64,000 nucleotides of DNA, from assembly GCA_003049465.1 (NCBI GenBank), contig PYSS01000161.1:1-64000 (forward strand), read 5' to 3'. Numbering within the stretch: the first letter of the stretch is position 1; each line of letters begins with the position of its first letter. Positions 11,201 through 20,400 of this stretch are shown one piece after another. The stretch comes from Magnaporthiopsis rhizophila (Eukaryota > Ascomycota > Sordariomycetes > Magnaporthales > Magnaporthaceae). The notes beneath the pieces were generated by a model, which worked only from the letters and a program-made list of their open reading frames with translations, did no database searches and was not told the origin of the DNA. A program made the translations under genes and the position numbers.

Positions 11201-14200
11201 CTGAAAACCTACGTAACCATATTTAACTAATGCTCTACATATAGCACTATGTTTTGATTCGGCAATTATATGAGCTAAACTAAAATATCTATAAAGACGT
11301 TTAGATAAATCGACACTACTTCCTACATAACTTTTACCGTTATTAATATTTATCCGTAGCCCGGAGGGGTTAGATAAATTCCAGCCTTACCTTTTATTTC
11401 TTTTACAATTTCCCGCTTTTGTATTTCCGCATTCTTAAATGACACTATAGGTATCAATGAAAGAGAAAAGTTACTATAAATCATAATCAATATACGGATA
11501 GCATACTTTATACCCTACGGATAGTGCATCCTTTTATCCTACCACTCATCTTACTGCGCTGTAAAAGGCAGATGTATTTATCAATGTATTTATATTACAA
11601 GGTCTTGCTTAATTTATAAATTAGAATTTTAAGGATATAAACCTAAATAAATTGGTGCGCAGCTGCGCACGAAGTCCGAAGTGCTCTTCTTATGCGTAGG
11701 CGAACTTCGTACGCCTACAAACTGAAAGAAGCGGGCTTCGCGTAGGAGAACCCTCCATTAAACCCTCATTTGGGTTTATATACACTATTCTAGGTTTATC
11801 TGATTTATTTGCTATTCTAAACTTAAGCGCATTATCTACATGAGGATTAAAATGTTCAACATTAAACGGCGATTCTATTTTTGAAATATCATTAAACCGT
11901 TCAAATAAGTCTCCAATAACTTTATCAATATTAGTTGATTTATCACTTGTACTATATCTTTTATTAATAATATCTGCAATATCTAAAAATAAACTTTTAC
12001 CTTCGGTTAAATAATAATAACCCTTAATTTTTAAAAGAAGAGCTAATCTTCATAATTTAAAGTCCACGTATTTACGTGAATAAAACTTAGAAGAATCTAA
12101 TCAAGGTAAAAGATGATAGTATAAAGCATCTACACTACTAATAACTAAAGATACCACACTTGTCCTAATATTAGTAGCACATGTAACATTAACGGCTAAT
12201 ATACCACTATCTTTAGGAATATTGGTATTATATAGTCCAGTTAAAAAAGTTATTATCGCATTTAAACACTCTTGACTTGTAATTTTTTGAGCTACTTGAA
12301 AATATAGTGAAGATCCACTTTTAATTCCAAAAGTACCTTCTGCTTCTATAAATCCAACCAATCAATTGGAGTTTATTGTAATTTGAGGTCCAATAGCATC
12401 GTATTTAAATACCGTTCTACCTAAATTCATTCCATCCTTAAGAGATAAAATTTTAATTTTATCTGAAGGTGATAAATTTCCATTATTACTTTTAGCTTTA
12501 ATAAGAATAGCATTGTAAAAATCTTGAAAATCTAATTTTTTACTAGTAAGTAAAGGAAAGTTAATGAATATAGGACATAAAACATTTTTCAGATCTGAAA
12601 AATTTTGTACTACAAATGCACAGCTATTTCTATTCTCTTCTATTATTATATTACCTATTTTTAATTTAGATTTTATGATTTTAAGAACTTGTAAATCATC
12701 TATATGTAAATTTATTTTAAATCTAAATCTAATATAAGAACCGTCTAATATAATAGAAAAGTTACCTTCTCCATCTGTAAAACCCGCAAATCAAAATAAA
12801 AACTCTTCATCCCTAGCTTGCGCAGACCCAGGTCCAGAGACAAAACTCTGTCCCTGGTTCTGGACCGAAGGGCTAACACTTAGCTTATTTTCTGTACAAG
12901 CTATTATGTTAGGTTTAGTAGAAAAGTTTATTATTCCAAACGTTAACCTTATGGTGCTACGCACTGAACTTCGGCGAAGCCGATGGAAACTAAAGGTAAA
13001 CGTCTTGTATTTACTTTTACATGAGAAGAGCTATTAATAGCTTCGCTCGATAATTTATTGGACTCCGTTTTATTTTTAAAAGGTAATGTATACACCGACC
13101 CCCTTAAATATAAATACATTGATAAATACACGTTATCAATGAAGGATAAAAAGATAATCAATTTTTTAATCATATTATCTCTAATATGTTCGGACTCTAT
13201 CTTCTACCAATCTATAGTTATAAATTAGTAGTCAAGCGTATTAGTCTCTGAGGATCCCTTTAATATAAAAGGTTTCCTGCTGATTATCTTTAAAAAAATA
13301 AAAATTTTCCAGCATACAGCTTGATTTAAAGAACACATTATGATTTATATATGTTCTATAGAGTTAAAGGCTTCAGCAACGCTAGGGTTATAATGCCATT
13401 TTATGATATTGTTTATATTATTTATTTAAACTAGATAACTCTTTTATTAGAGTCTCTACTTTATTTTCTCTATGAGTAGATCTAGGATTTTTATGAAGAA
13501 CATCTACAATTTTAATTCAAACCGAATACTGTAAAGCTTTATTACCCTCTAAAGGGTATTTATCAAAAAAAGGCACTAAATCATTTAAAATTTGATCTCT
13601 AGGAACTAATCTAAATTTACTTAAACCTCTTTTTTCAGTATAAACCTTACCGAACCCAAAGCTATTAACTATTAAATTTAAAAGATATAAATTATCACTC
13701 TTTTGTCCTATTTCAAATATAAGTGTATAATCTTTAACTATATTACCTGCAGCATTAACCCGCTTTCTTGTAAAGAATGTAAAAGAACTTTCACCAGTAG
13801 CAAATCCAGATATTCATCAAGGTTCCAATTTATCCTTGATGTTTAATGACTCTGCAGAATATAATTCATCTTCTTACAGAAGATGGAATTTTTCCTAAAG
13901 GTGCTAAATTTGCAAGTAAAGATTCAGATAAAGGATTATTTAATTTATTTATTAAAGATAATAGTTTTAAGAACCCTGGAACGGTAGCGTGTAGCCTATT
14001 ATTCATATGTTCTAATATTTTACAAAAAGACATAAAATTTATAAACTTAGTGGTTTGTAACGGGTACTTTTCAAAATGTGCTATAATTATTTTTAGATCT
14101 TGTCTAGATCTAACCCTGTAACGTGCAACCTTATTACCAATAGTTGATACTGAACCTACACCAAAAAACAATTGAATTTTATTTAATAATTCTATATCTT

Positions 14201-16839
14201 TTATATGTAAAGTAATGATAAAACAAGGTTCAATAGTTCAACCTATTGCTGCCGTCTTAGATTTAAATACAGACACAGAGAAAGATGATTCCGCATCAGC
14301 AAACCCCGTTACGAATCAGGGATTTAATTTAATATCTGGGTTTCTTGCTGACCCGAAGGGTATGCCGGAGGAATCTCTGACTACATTTATACCAGGTAAA
14401 TTCGATTTATTATTTAGATTAGAGATACCACGACCTTTTGCGTAGTTGTCTATTACAACCATTAAAAAGTCAATAGCAATCAATAAAGTTAATAAATAGG
14501 AAACAATATGCCTAAATATCTTTATTCTCTCGAAAAGTTGGACTATCTCATCATGTGTCTTTATTTAGTATTTAAGGATTACTATATAAACTCTCAATAA
14601 TTTCACTTTTGCCTTGCATAGCTAGGCTAGGTATTATTATACTCAACAGCCTAATCAAGGCCCAAAATAAAAAAAATACATGTCTTACCTTTAGTCTCTG
14701 AAGATTCAACTATTTTATTTGTTGCTTTCCTGCTGATTGCCCTAACTTAGGGTGTCCCAGCAATTTGTAAGATTTTATAGCTACACAAATTTTTTTCCAT
14801 AGCTAAAGTAATACCAGTAATAATCTCCTAGGAGTAAACTTACTTTCTACTCCATAGTTATTATTAACAAATATATATATTAGCTATGGAAAGTAGCTTT
14901 AGCGACACATACCCTAACCCTAGATCAGAAATTTTCTCTGCATTAGGTACACTCAGCATAAATTACGGAGTTAAGAAGATGAGGCCTGATTACGGAGAAT
15001 GACACTCAAGTTGTCTCTATAGACTTTACGTTACAGACCTCAATTTATACTTTTTATAACTAACCCACATACAAATCAATGCGTAGCCGAAAGTTTGACT
15101 TATTCGCATAAGTAGCGGTAAAACAAGAGCTTGCGCCTTAATAGTGTTAACTACGGGGAGCCCGTGCTATGCTCCTCCTTAGAAGCTGGCTCCGTAAGCT
15201 CCTTAAAAAAAAGTGTAATATATTACTAATCTATACGCTTTTGAAATAAATATACACCCCTTTTGGTTAATATAGGTGATTTTTTTTGAATTCACCTACC
15301 TACTGTAACTGGAGATACTTTAAAATGAAGTGCACATTCAGCATTCGATTTAAATTTTAAAGTTTCTGTGTTAACCGTAGAACTTACTAAAACATATGAA
15401 CCTTGTTTATGTCCTATACTAATTAAACCCTTATGGTTTACTTTTACCTTTCATATTCCAGTTTGATCCGATTCTATGTAATTTGGATCACTTAATATCA
15501 AGTCTAGAGTTTCCTTACTTATATTTTGGTTGTCCATACTACTATTTAGACCCATCTTAGATTTTAGCTTACCGATTATATCTTTACCTTCAGGTAAGAT
15601 ATGCTTACCTTCGAAAACTAAAATATAAATTAAAGTTCAATAAATAAAATCAAAACGCTTAATAGATAATCAAGATAAATCTATAAGTAAGGAGATAAAA
15701 ATAAGTGCAGTGTTGTTACTTTTACCTATAAATAATTCAGCGTAAGGCTTTTGGTTTATACTGTTAGGTTTACAGTCTACAACCGTAGTTATTAGATTAT
15801 CCCCATATTTAGATAAAAAATATTTAATGTGCAATAATATATACTTGTTAACTGCGGTTTGAGCTATCTTAAATCCTACGCTAAATTTGTTTACATAAAA
15901 GCAACCTTCACCTTCAATAAATCCTAATAACCACTCTTTAGTAATAATAACCTGATGATTTTCAGGTAATTTGAAATCAACTCTGGCTCTATTCATAGAA
16001 TCTTTTATAGATCTTACTTTATTAAGAATATCTGTATATAAAGGATCCTTATATTTAGAAAAACTTTTATCTCTAGATTCTAAGTATCTATAATAGAGAC
16101 TAAAAGCTTTATATCAAGCAAGAAAATCTAGTACTTTAGTCGAGTTTAATTTACAGAAGTAATCAAACATTAACCCCAGTAATTTATCTAGATCCTCCTT
16201 TTTATTTATATTTAACCTTACGGAACTACCATATGTTTGTATATTTCCTATACCACCTAACAATCTTTGTATACTACGTAAAACATCAATATCCTTTAGG
16301 GCTAAATGTATAATAAAAGAGAAATTAATACTATGATATGTAACAGGCTCTCCTGATGCAGTCATATCTTTTCTTGAAGTTAAATTTATAGAAAAATACC
16401 CCTCTCTATCGGTAAAACCTCTAAATCATTCTAAAAATTGATCCATAGGTTTATTATTATTATTATCGGTTTTCATAGCTAAAATTTTATCTTTAAGAGT
16501 TTTACAAGAACTATTAATATTTGGGGCGCTAGCTGCTACAGTTGCGTCATTAGAATAACAAACAAAAGTATTACAAAAGGTATGTGGGTTAGTTAAAATA
16601 ACATTTAAAAAACAAATGCTTATACCTAAGAAATCCATTAGATTTACAACAGGAAAAAACATTGAAAAACAGAAGTAATTAAACATCGCTAAAAAAATAC
16701 CAGAAATAATCTGTACAACTAAACAAAGTAAAAGCAAAGAACCAAAATTTCATAAATAGCTTATGTTAGTTGGTTGTGATGCATCTATAACGTATGAATT
16801 AACTAATTTCAATAAAGGATGACTTTTTAATATTCTCAT
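2290..16839 (-). CDS. cob: apocytochrome b, seven exons
   Basis: Cytochrome b of complex III, carrying the two haems and quinol sites in the inner membrane. Exons: 16839-16685, 13396-13351, 8900-8724, 7494-7444, 5487-5422, 4018-3691 and 2621-2290. Joined, they give 385 codons including TAA, the usual length. Landmarks are MRILKSHPLLKLVNSYVID at the start, SIEH/IMRDVSNGW across the second junction, FLGYVLPYGQMSLWG, PWIGQDIVEFI/WGGFSV, LHDTAGSSNP, and PEW/YLLPFYAILRSIP. Trp is TGA in several conserved places. All junctions keep the frame; most have T before the intron and G as last intron base. The exon 5/6 junction is inferred from the frame, because the intron there does not end in G; the exon 2/3 junction has an alternative 3' site (see 10433). 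Confidence 0.93.
2622..3690 (-). mobile_element. cob intron 6, group IA-type
   Basis: Interrupts the Tyr codon of PEW-YLLPF. The core lies upstream of the ORF: P/Q around 3580-3650, R element (AGAGACTAA form) around 3550 and S element (ATAGTCC form) around 3405. The 5' exon ends in T and the intron ends in G. Confidence 0.85.
2658..3386 (-). CDS. LAGLIDADG_2-type homing endonuclease, cob intron 6
   Basis: About 242 aa, starting at ATG 3386 just after the S element of the core. The first motif reads LVGILLGDAHISRRS (around residue 50); a second degenerate motif, LAFWIMDDGSKQG, follows about 100 residues later, as in the LAGLIDADG_2 (PF03161-like) group. Trp codons are TGA, including the one before IMDDGS, so the apparent stop there is not a break. 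It ends YKLGL near the intron's 3' end. Likely a complete site-specific endonuclease and/or maturase. Confidence 0.85.
4019..5421 (-). mobile_element. cob intron 5, group IB-type
   Basis: Inserted between EFI and WGGFS. Core elements on the minus strand: P near 4540 (overlapping the ORF end), R (TTCAACGACTA form) at 4312-4323, S (ATAGTCTGAA form) at about 4080. The exact 3' boundary is uncertain, since the base before the TGA exon codon is not G. Confidence 0.75.
4510..5421 (-). CDS. LAGLIDADG homing endonuclease fused to cob exon 5
   Basis: Frame is continuous from ...GQDIVEFI into the intron (about 304 intron codons). Motif 1 is FLAGFIDADGCISIKR, close to consensus with its acidic residue present; motif 2 is IVGFTCGEGSFFVK. 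TGA is Trp. The C-terminal residues overlap the P element of the intron core. It should be made as an exon fusion and then cleaved or used as a maturase, as known for cob intron proteins. It looks intact. Confidence 0.85.
5835..6569 (-). CDS. LAGLIDADG_2 homing endonuclease, second ORF of cob intron 4
   Basis: About 244 aa from ATG 6569. Motif NIDILSLIFGSLLGEAQAEK with following GTGTRITFYQEGLHVKYI is typical of the PF03161 type; the second half contains ECIGKYLTPLALALWISEKG. Read with TGA as Trp the frame is unbroken down to TAA at 5837-5835; with the standard code it would look split at 6183. It is 25 bases downstream of the exon-fused ORF, a two-endonuclease intron. Confidence 0.82.
6595..7443 (-). 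CDS. LAGLIDADG homing endonuclease fused to cob exon 4
   Basis: Continues the frame of ...QMSLWG for about 282 codons. Motif 1 AMFMGFMDGDGYFDIG and motif 2 LVGFTMAEGSFGFK; the acidic residues are present in both. TGA at the start of motif 2 is Trp. Homologous in plan to the ORF of cob intron 5. Confidence 0.85.
7495..8723 (-). mobile_element. cob intron 3, group I
   Basis: Between MMA and IGFLGYV; T/G boundary rule satisfied. Core at about 7560-7700 with R (ACAGACTG form) and S (CAGTCGGA form), as in cob intron 4. Confidence 0.83.
7953..8723 (-). CDS. LAGLIDADG_2 homing endonuclease fused to cob exon 3
   Basis: Frame runs on from ...ILILMMA into the intron (about 256 codons). It contains GPHNIDILSIIVCGLLGDWW, the family's first motif with two TGA-encoded Trp, then the conserved HHLNILLYELGYCS block and IGEFITPLGLASWIQQDGS. 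Ends EMKYKFEGYL. At least seven TGA codons are read as Trp, which makes the gene appear as several pieces under the standard code. Similar in type to 5835-6569. Confidence 0.82.
9045..10439 (-). CDS. LAGLIDADG homing endonuclease, 464 aa, in cob intron 2
   Basis: Starts in frame with a copy of the cob codons IMR, the usual look of an exon-fused intron ORF. Motif 1 WLAGFTDAEGTFIIV (around residue 65) and motif 2 LLGFVEGEGTFGYK (around residue 240), the latter preceded by two TGA Trp codons. The C terminus has a NUMOD1-like segment (DRGSRVIGRYIDTGKKY) after the nuclease. It appears intact. Its start position relative to the exon copy is the odd point. Confidence 0.83.
10433..10442 (-). other. 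second copy of the cob exon 3 start (possible micro-exon)
   Basis: Ten bases identical to the start of exon 3 (ATTATGAGAG, Ile-Met-Arg), preceded by a G as a group I 3' splice site would be and by an in-frame stop. It could be a 9-10 base micro-exon between two introns or a remnant of exon captured when the downstream ORF arrived. Confidence 0.4.
10546..10674 (-). pseudogene. relic of the C-terminal NUMOD1 domain of a GIY-YIG ORF
   Basis: Reads SKALGLKSSSNTCNRYLDTN followed by a LYKGKYLFSS-type end, the helix-turn-helix tail found after GIY-YIG nucleases. No nuclease domain is attached. A GC-rich hairpin (about 10508-10538) lies next to its stop. Confidence 0.55.
10799..11484 (-). pseudogene. 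GIY-YIG homing endonuclease interrupted by a GC-rich insertion
   Basis: Start region at ATG 11484 gives KGKAGIYL, the GIY half of the domain; the YIG half (GKSYVGSS) lies in another frame. Between them, at about 11351-11369, is a GC-rich element (core CCGGAGGGG) also seen at 43550-43575. Downstream, LVKYGYVGFQFEILEYCD, EQYYLDLLNPEYNILKKAGS and FKHSEET are all as in intact family members, with a C-terminal NUMOD-type tail. The insertion breaks the frame inside the catalytic domain, so the gene is probably dead. Confidence 0.7.
11690..12950 (-). CDS. LAGLIDADG homing endonuclease, first ORF of cob intron 2
   Basis: Motif 1 WFAGFTDGEGNFSIIL (around 12790) and motif 2 LVGFIEAEGTFGIK (around 12330), spaced as in two-motif enzymes. 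The start is not clear: the frame is open through GC-rich repeat sequence (12820-12980) without an obvious ATG, so an ATA near 12950 or a further upstream start is possible. The C terminus, where relatives have a NUMOD1 tail (RIVYI...), changes into repeat-encoded residues and stops at 11690, so the tail is probably replaced. Confidence 0.7.
13418..14462 (-). pseudogene. LAGLIDADG ORF with one frameshift, 3' part of cob intron 1
   Basis: Reads WFVTGFADAESSFSVSV (motif 1, near 14310) and, in a shifted frame, WWISGFATGESSFTFF (motif 2, near 13815). The shift is at about 13840-13870, between LAPLGKIPSSVRR and ELYSAESLNIKD. Both motifs have Ser in place of the usual Gly after the acidic residue (DAES, TGES). 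Ends ELSSLNK at 13418, 22 bases before exon 2. Either a recent frameshift or a sequencing error; downstream of the core rather than fused to the exon. Confidence 0.7.
15231..16684 (-). CDS. LAGLIDADG homing endonuclease fused to cob exon 1
   Basis: Continues the exon 1 frame after ...GIFLA. N-terminal part is hydrophobic (FPVVNLMDFLGISICFLN). Motif 1 WFRGFTDREGYFSI (near 16425) and motif 2 WLLGFIEGEGCFYV (near 15920). After the nuclease a C-terminal NUMOD1-like tail (ECALHFKVSPVTVGRW) extends to TAG at 15231. TGA is Trp at several places, including one in the tail. The frame is intact over about 485 codons. Confidence 0.85.
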
Positions 16840-16954
16840 TTTTTTTTATTAAAGTAGAAAAAATTATTTTTTTTTATTGAAATGTTATAAATAAAATACT
16901 ATTCAATAGTGTATCGTATACAAATAATTAAAAATAAAAATATAAATTTTATAT

Positions 16955-17000
16955 TTTCCTACGTATTAGTATTAGTATTAGTATTAGTATTAGTAGTACG
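16955..17000. repeat. ATTAGT microsatellite with GC-rich repeat field
   Basis: Five tandem TATTAG units at 16966-16996, followed to about 17150 by CTTACTTCGTA-type dispersed repeat elements. The same microsatellite occurs near 40965-40985 and 41353-41375. No gene seen between the cob start (16839) and trnR. Confidence 0.7.
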
Positions 17001-17193
17001 CTTACTTCGTATCCATATCCTACTACTACCCAAAAGGATGCTTCGCCAGGATAGCGAAGCAGTGCTTGCTTACTTCGTAGCAGTAAGCAAGCGCTACTTC
17101 TATGAAATAATAAGTAAGCATGCTTACTTATATCCTTTAGATTAGAAGTAAGCAGTGCTATCCTTACATAAATGATATGTAATACGGATAGCG

Positions 17194-17264
17194 AGACTTG
17201 AGCAAGATTCGAACTCACACAGCAATGTCCGTAGCACTGCATTCTACCATTAAATTATCAAGTC
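17194..17264 (-). tRNA. trnR(acg): tRNA-Arg (anticodon ACG)
   Basis: Acceptor GACTTGA pairs with TCAAGTC; D-arm, anticodon arm CAGTG/CATTG with loop CTACGGA and T-arm with TTCGAAT all fold. Decodes CGN. Confidence 0.93.
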
Positions 17265-17473
17265 TTATCAGTTTTGTGTAAGATCATCACTGCGTAGCTG
17301 GAAGCATCTAGATCTTTGTATTAATGTCAGACCCAGATTCATTCCTTTCTTGACCCTAACCAATAAGCACTACTGTTTGTAGTGGCGTTCTTATTTTATC
17401 TTCTAACTTACTTCTGCTGCTTAATAGCTGCAGAAATAAGCATACTTAGATATGATGTTATCTTATTATTATA

Positions 17474-20400
17474 TTAGGCAACATATAATAATAAAAAAGC
17501 CATCATTAAAGCAAATACTTTTTATTAATTATTACCTCTGTTTATGGTAATAATGTATCTATTTTTATACGGCTTATTTATACCTTTAATTAATTGAGTT
17601 TTCTCTCTCCTTAATAAAGTTTTAATACCCGAGTTTAATAATTTAGCTGCCTCTCTTACACTACTAGTAGTAGTAGTAATTTTAGTTTCCAGGTCAGTTA
17701 TTTCTACATCTAACCCTTTAACAGGAACATATGTTCTATTTTGAGCTAAATTTTTTAATTTCTCTATAGTCTCGGGAGTGTGTGTTTTATTAAAAAAAAC
17801 TATTATTTATACCTTGACGATTCTTACTCATAAGATTTTTAACCTCCTCTGTATGTCTCCTTCCTGTAGCTAGGACCCTTAATTTATCTTTACTTTCATC
17901 ACTAAATTTGAACCCTGTACTGTTTCCAGCAGTAGGGTTAAGATTATATTCTGGATTTAATAAATCAATTCATTTTTGTTCACATTTTATAACATTATCT
18001 GAATCACTATATTCCATTATATGTAAAATGAAATTATTCATCGTATATTTGTTCAATGATCTTACAATATATAAATTTTTTTTACTTTTTAGATATCATG
18101 ATTGATAGTAATCACTTAATCTTAAGTATAGAGGATCACCACTACCTACATACAGTTTGTTATTGATTTTATTTTGTCACACATACACTCCTACTTTCCC
18201 GTTATTATCTTTACGAATTTGTTCTCTTTCATTTTTAGTAGGCGGAGCCTAGGCGGAGCCTCTCGTAATATGTTTTTACAGGATCGTAACTACTTGGCGA
18301 ATTAAATGATTTATTAATAATAGTAGAAAATTTTCTACTTAAATTGTACAATTTAAAGTACATTAAATAAGCTACGATATATACTTTAGTATGCCAAGAG
18401 ATCTCTCCCTTGTCTAGACTATGTCTTATATTTTATAATATAAAATATGGAGGCGCACACGGTAGAATTATTGTTAATACTTTACTCATCTACTAGTCGT
18501 TGAACATTTTTAATATATATTTTATATATTATATTAAACTTAGCTGCAAATTAACATGTTAAACACTATGTACTTTTTGCAATTTACCTCCTTTATACTG
18601 AGCTATTTGCTGCTCAACCCAGTAGCCTCTGGTTTCTTTGATACCCTCCGAGCACTTCGTAGCGCCCCACCCTCATATTAAAACTACTTTTAAGTTTTAA
18701 TATTACATTTTGCTAGCAAACCTTAGAATGGTTCACTGTACCAGATAATAAATTAATTACCCTACCCCCTAGTCGCCTACGGAGTAGCGAAGCTACGACT
18801 ACACTTTACCTAGTTTGTACAACATAGAAGAATGCATATACGGTGTTACAATGGATCTAAGTAAAGGCATGCTACTAGATCAAATATAAATACGATATTG
18901 GTTATCCCTCTTTTTCTGTAAAGTACAAGTTAAACCGTAACGAATAATTAAAACATTTATTAGTCTAACTACATCTGAGATAGAAAAACAGTCAGTACAA
19001 AGAGTCAAACCGTAATCTCTGACGGAACCGTCACCCATTATAAAATGGGCTAAAGCTACAGGAGTTAAAAGCTCGTAAATATTAGATGGGAGGCTTTTTA
19101 CACCGCCAGAATAAAACAGAAAATACATTTCAGTAAGACATGGCAAGGCTCTAGTATAAAATTCTAAAGCTTTAGTTTCCTTACCAGCTCTTTTTCCTCT
19201 AACTAAATAAGGTAAGCTAGAACAATAGTGAGCTAAACAAGAAAAAACAAACCATAAATACCCAGATTTATCTAAAGACTGTTTAAACCGTAAAAATTTA
19301 TTATTACTACGTACTGAAGTAGCCAAAGCTCCGTCAGATAAAATGACCCCTAGAATAACACTAAACTGATAGCTAGGTAACTTTGTTATTATACTACGCT
19401 CCTCTAGGGTAAAACGAGATCCCACCGTACTGTACAAATTTTCACCCCAAACCACTAAATCTAAACAAGCTGAAAACCCTGGATTTTTAAACAGAAAAAA
19501 TTTACCTAACTCTGTTTTAGTTAATACTCCTTTATTTATAACACGAAGTATATGCTGTACATTTTTATTCTTTTTTAATTGAGAATCTGTAAATTTATTA
19601 CACCTACTAGGAGTTAATGTCCGGCAAGCATCTACAATACTATCAAAAACATAAGCCGCGGTTTTTTCACCAGGATAATAAGCATATATTTTGTTTAATG
19701 TTAAAGTATTTAAATCTATATGTGTTAAAGCACCAAATCCGGTAGAATCTGATAATTTAGAAGATCTAGGTAATTCAACCGTAATTAAGTACTGATCCTT
19801 ATATAATGTATCTAACCCTAATAGACTTTTAGATAAAATATGACGATTAAGAGATTTGACATCAACCTTAAGGTTAGATGCAGCCTTATTGACTGACAAA
19901 TAGACAGTAGTTGTATTACTCTTAACATCAAAAACTCGAATTTTTTTATTATTATCTGAACAAGCATTCGAGCTGTAATTACGTCTTATATCTAGTTGTA
20001 GAACCTTGCCTCTAAGGCAAGATATTTTTTTTAAACCGGCGCGCCCTTTATTATCTGCCCTCATGTACGAAGTATGTAATAGGGTAGACAAGACAGGGCA
20101 ATTTCTAGAAAGATAGGTAGAATATTTATCAATATATGATAAAATTAAGCAACGTATAAAAGTAAAAATGCCCAAGCAAGGATCTTTAGTCTCTTAATTC
20201 GTATTCACGAATGAGACATAGGTGATCTTTCCCTAACTTATTTTTTTTTAATACCTACTACCAATTAGATATTAAGCTAAAATACGTTAACCCTAAGGTT
20301 TATACCTTATTTAAAGGTTAGTATTTTCATACTAGGTTAGACTATATCTTAAGCTAATTATATTAAATAAAAGCCGATTTACATTTAGTCGTTGAACTGC

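Larger units (their letters stand above)
8901..13350 (-). mobile_element. cob intron 2, large group IA intron with several ORFs
   Basis: Between SIEH (exon 2) and IMRDV (exon 3). The group IA core is at 13180-13320, immediately after the 5' splice site: P/Q near 13275-13320, R (AGAGACTAAT form) near 13240, S (AGAGTCCGAA form) near 13190. Downstream are four protein-coding pieces, which suggests repeated invasion of one intron. The 3' end satisfies the G rule at 8901, but a second copy of the exon-3 start occurs at 10433-10442. Confidence 0.75.
13397..16684 (-). mobile_element. cob intron 1, group IA, two LAGLIDADG ORFs
   Basis: Between LAM and HYNPSV (exon 2 is only 46 bases). A clear core lies at 14521-14790: P (AATTGCTGGGACA form), Q (AATCAGCAGGAAAG form), R (CAGAGACTAAA form) and S (GATAGTCC form). 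One ORF precedes and one follows the core. The stretch 14800-15230 has further structured, GC-rich sequence I could not resolve into a second core. Confidence 0.78.

Noticed and set aside
13168..13190. EHIRDNM translation resembling the cob EHIMRD block
   Set aside because: The same sequence follows the S element of cob intron 6 (3383-3405), so it is conserved intron sequence, not exon.
14890..14960. Possible cob exon 2 with a PNAE-like translation
   Set aside because: A better exon 2 (HYNPSVAEAFNSIEH) at 13396-13351 joins in frame to both neighbours and obeys the splice rule.
16949..17242. 97-codon ORF with Ile-Leu repeats
   Set aside because: It is translated from the ATTAGT microsatellite, repeat elements and the trnR gene.
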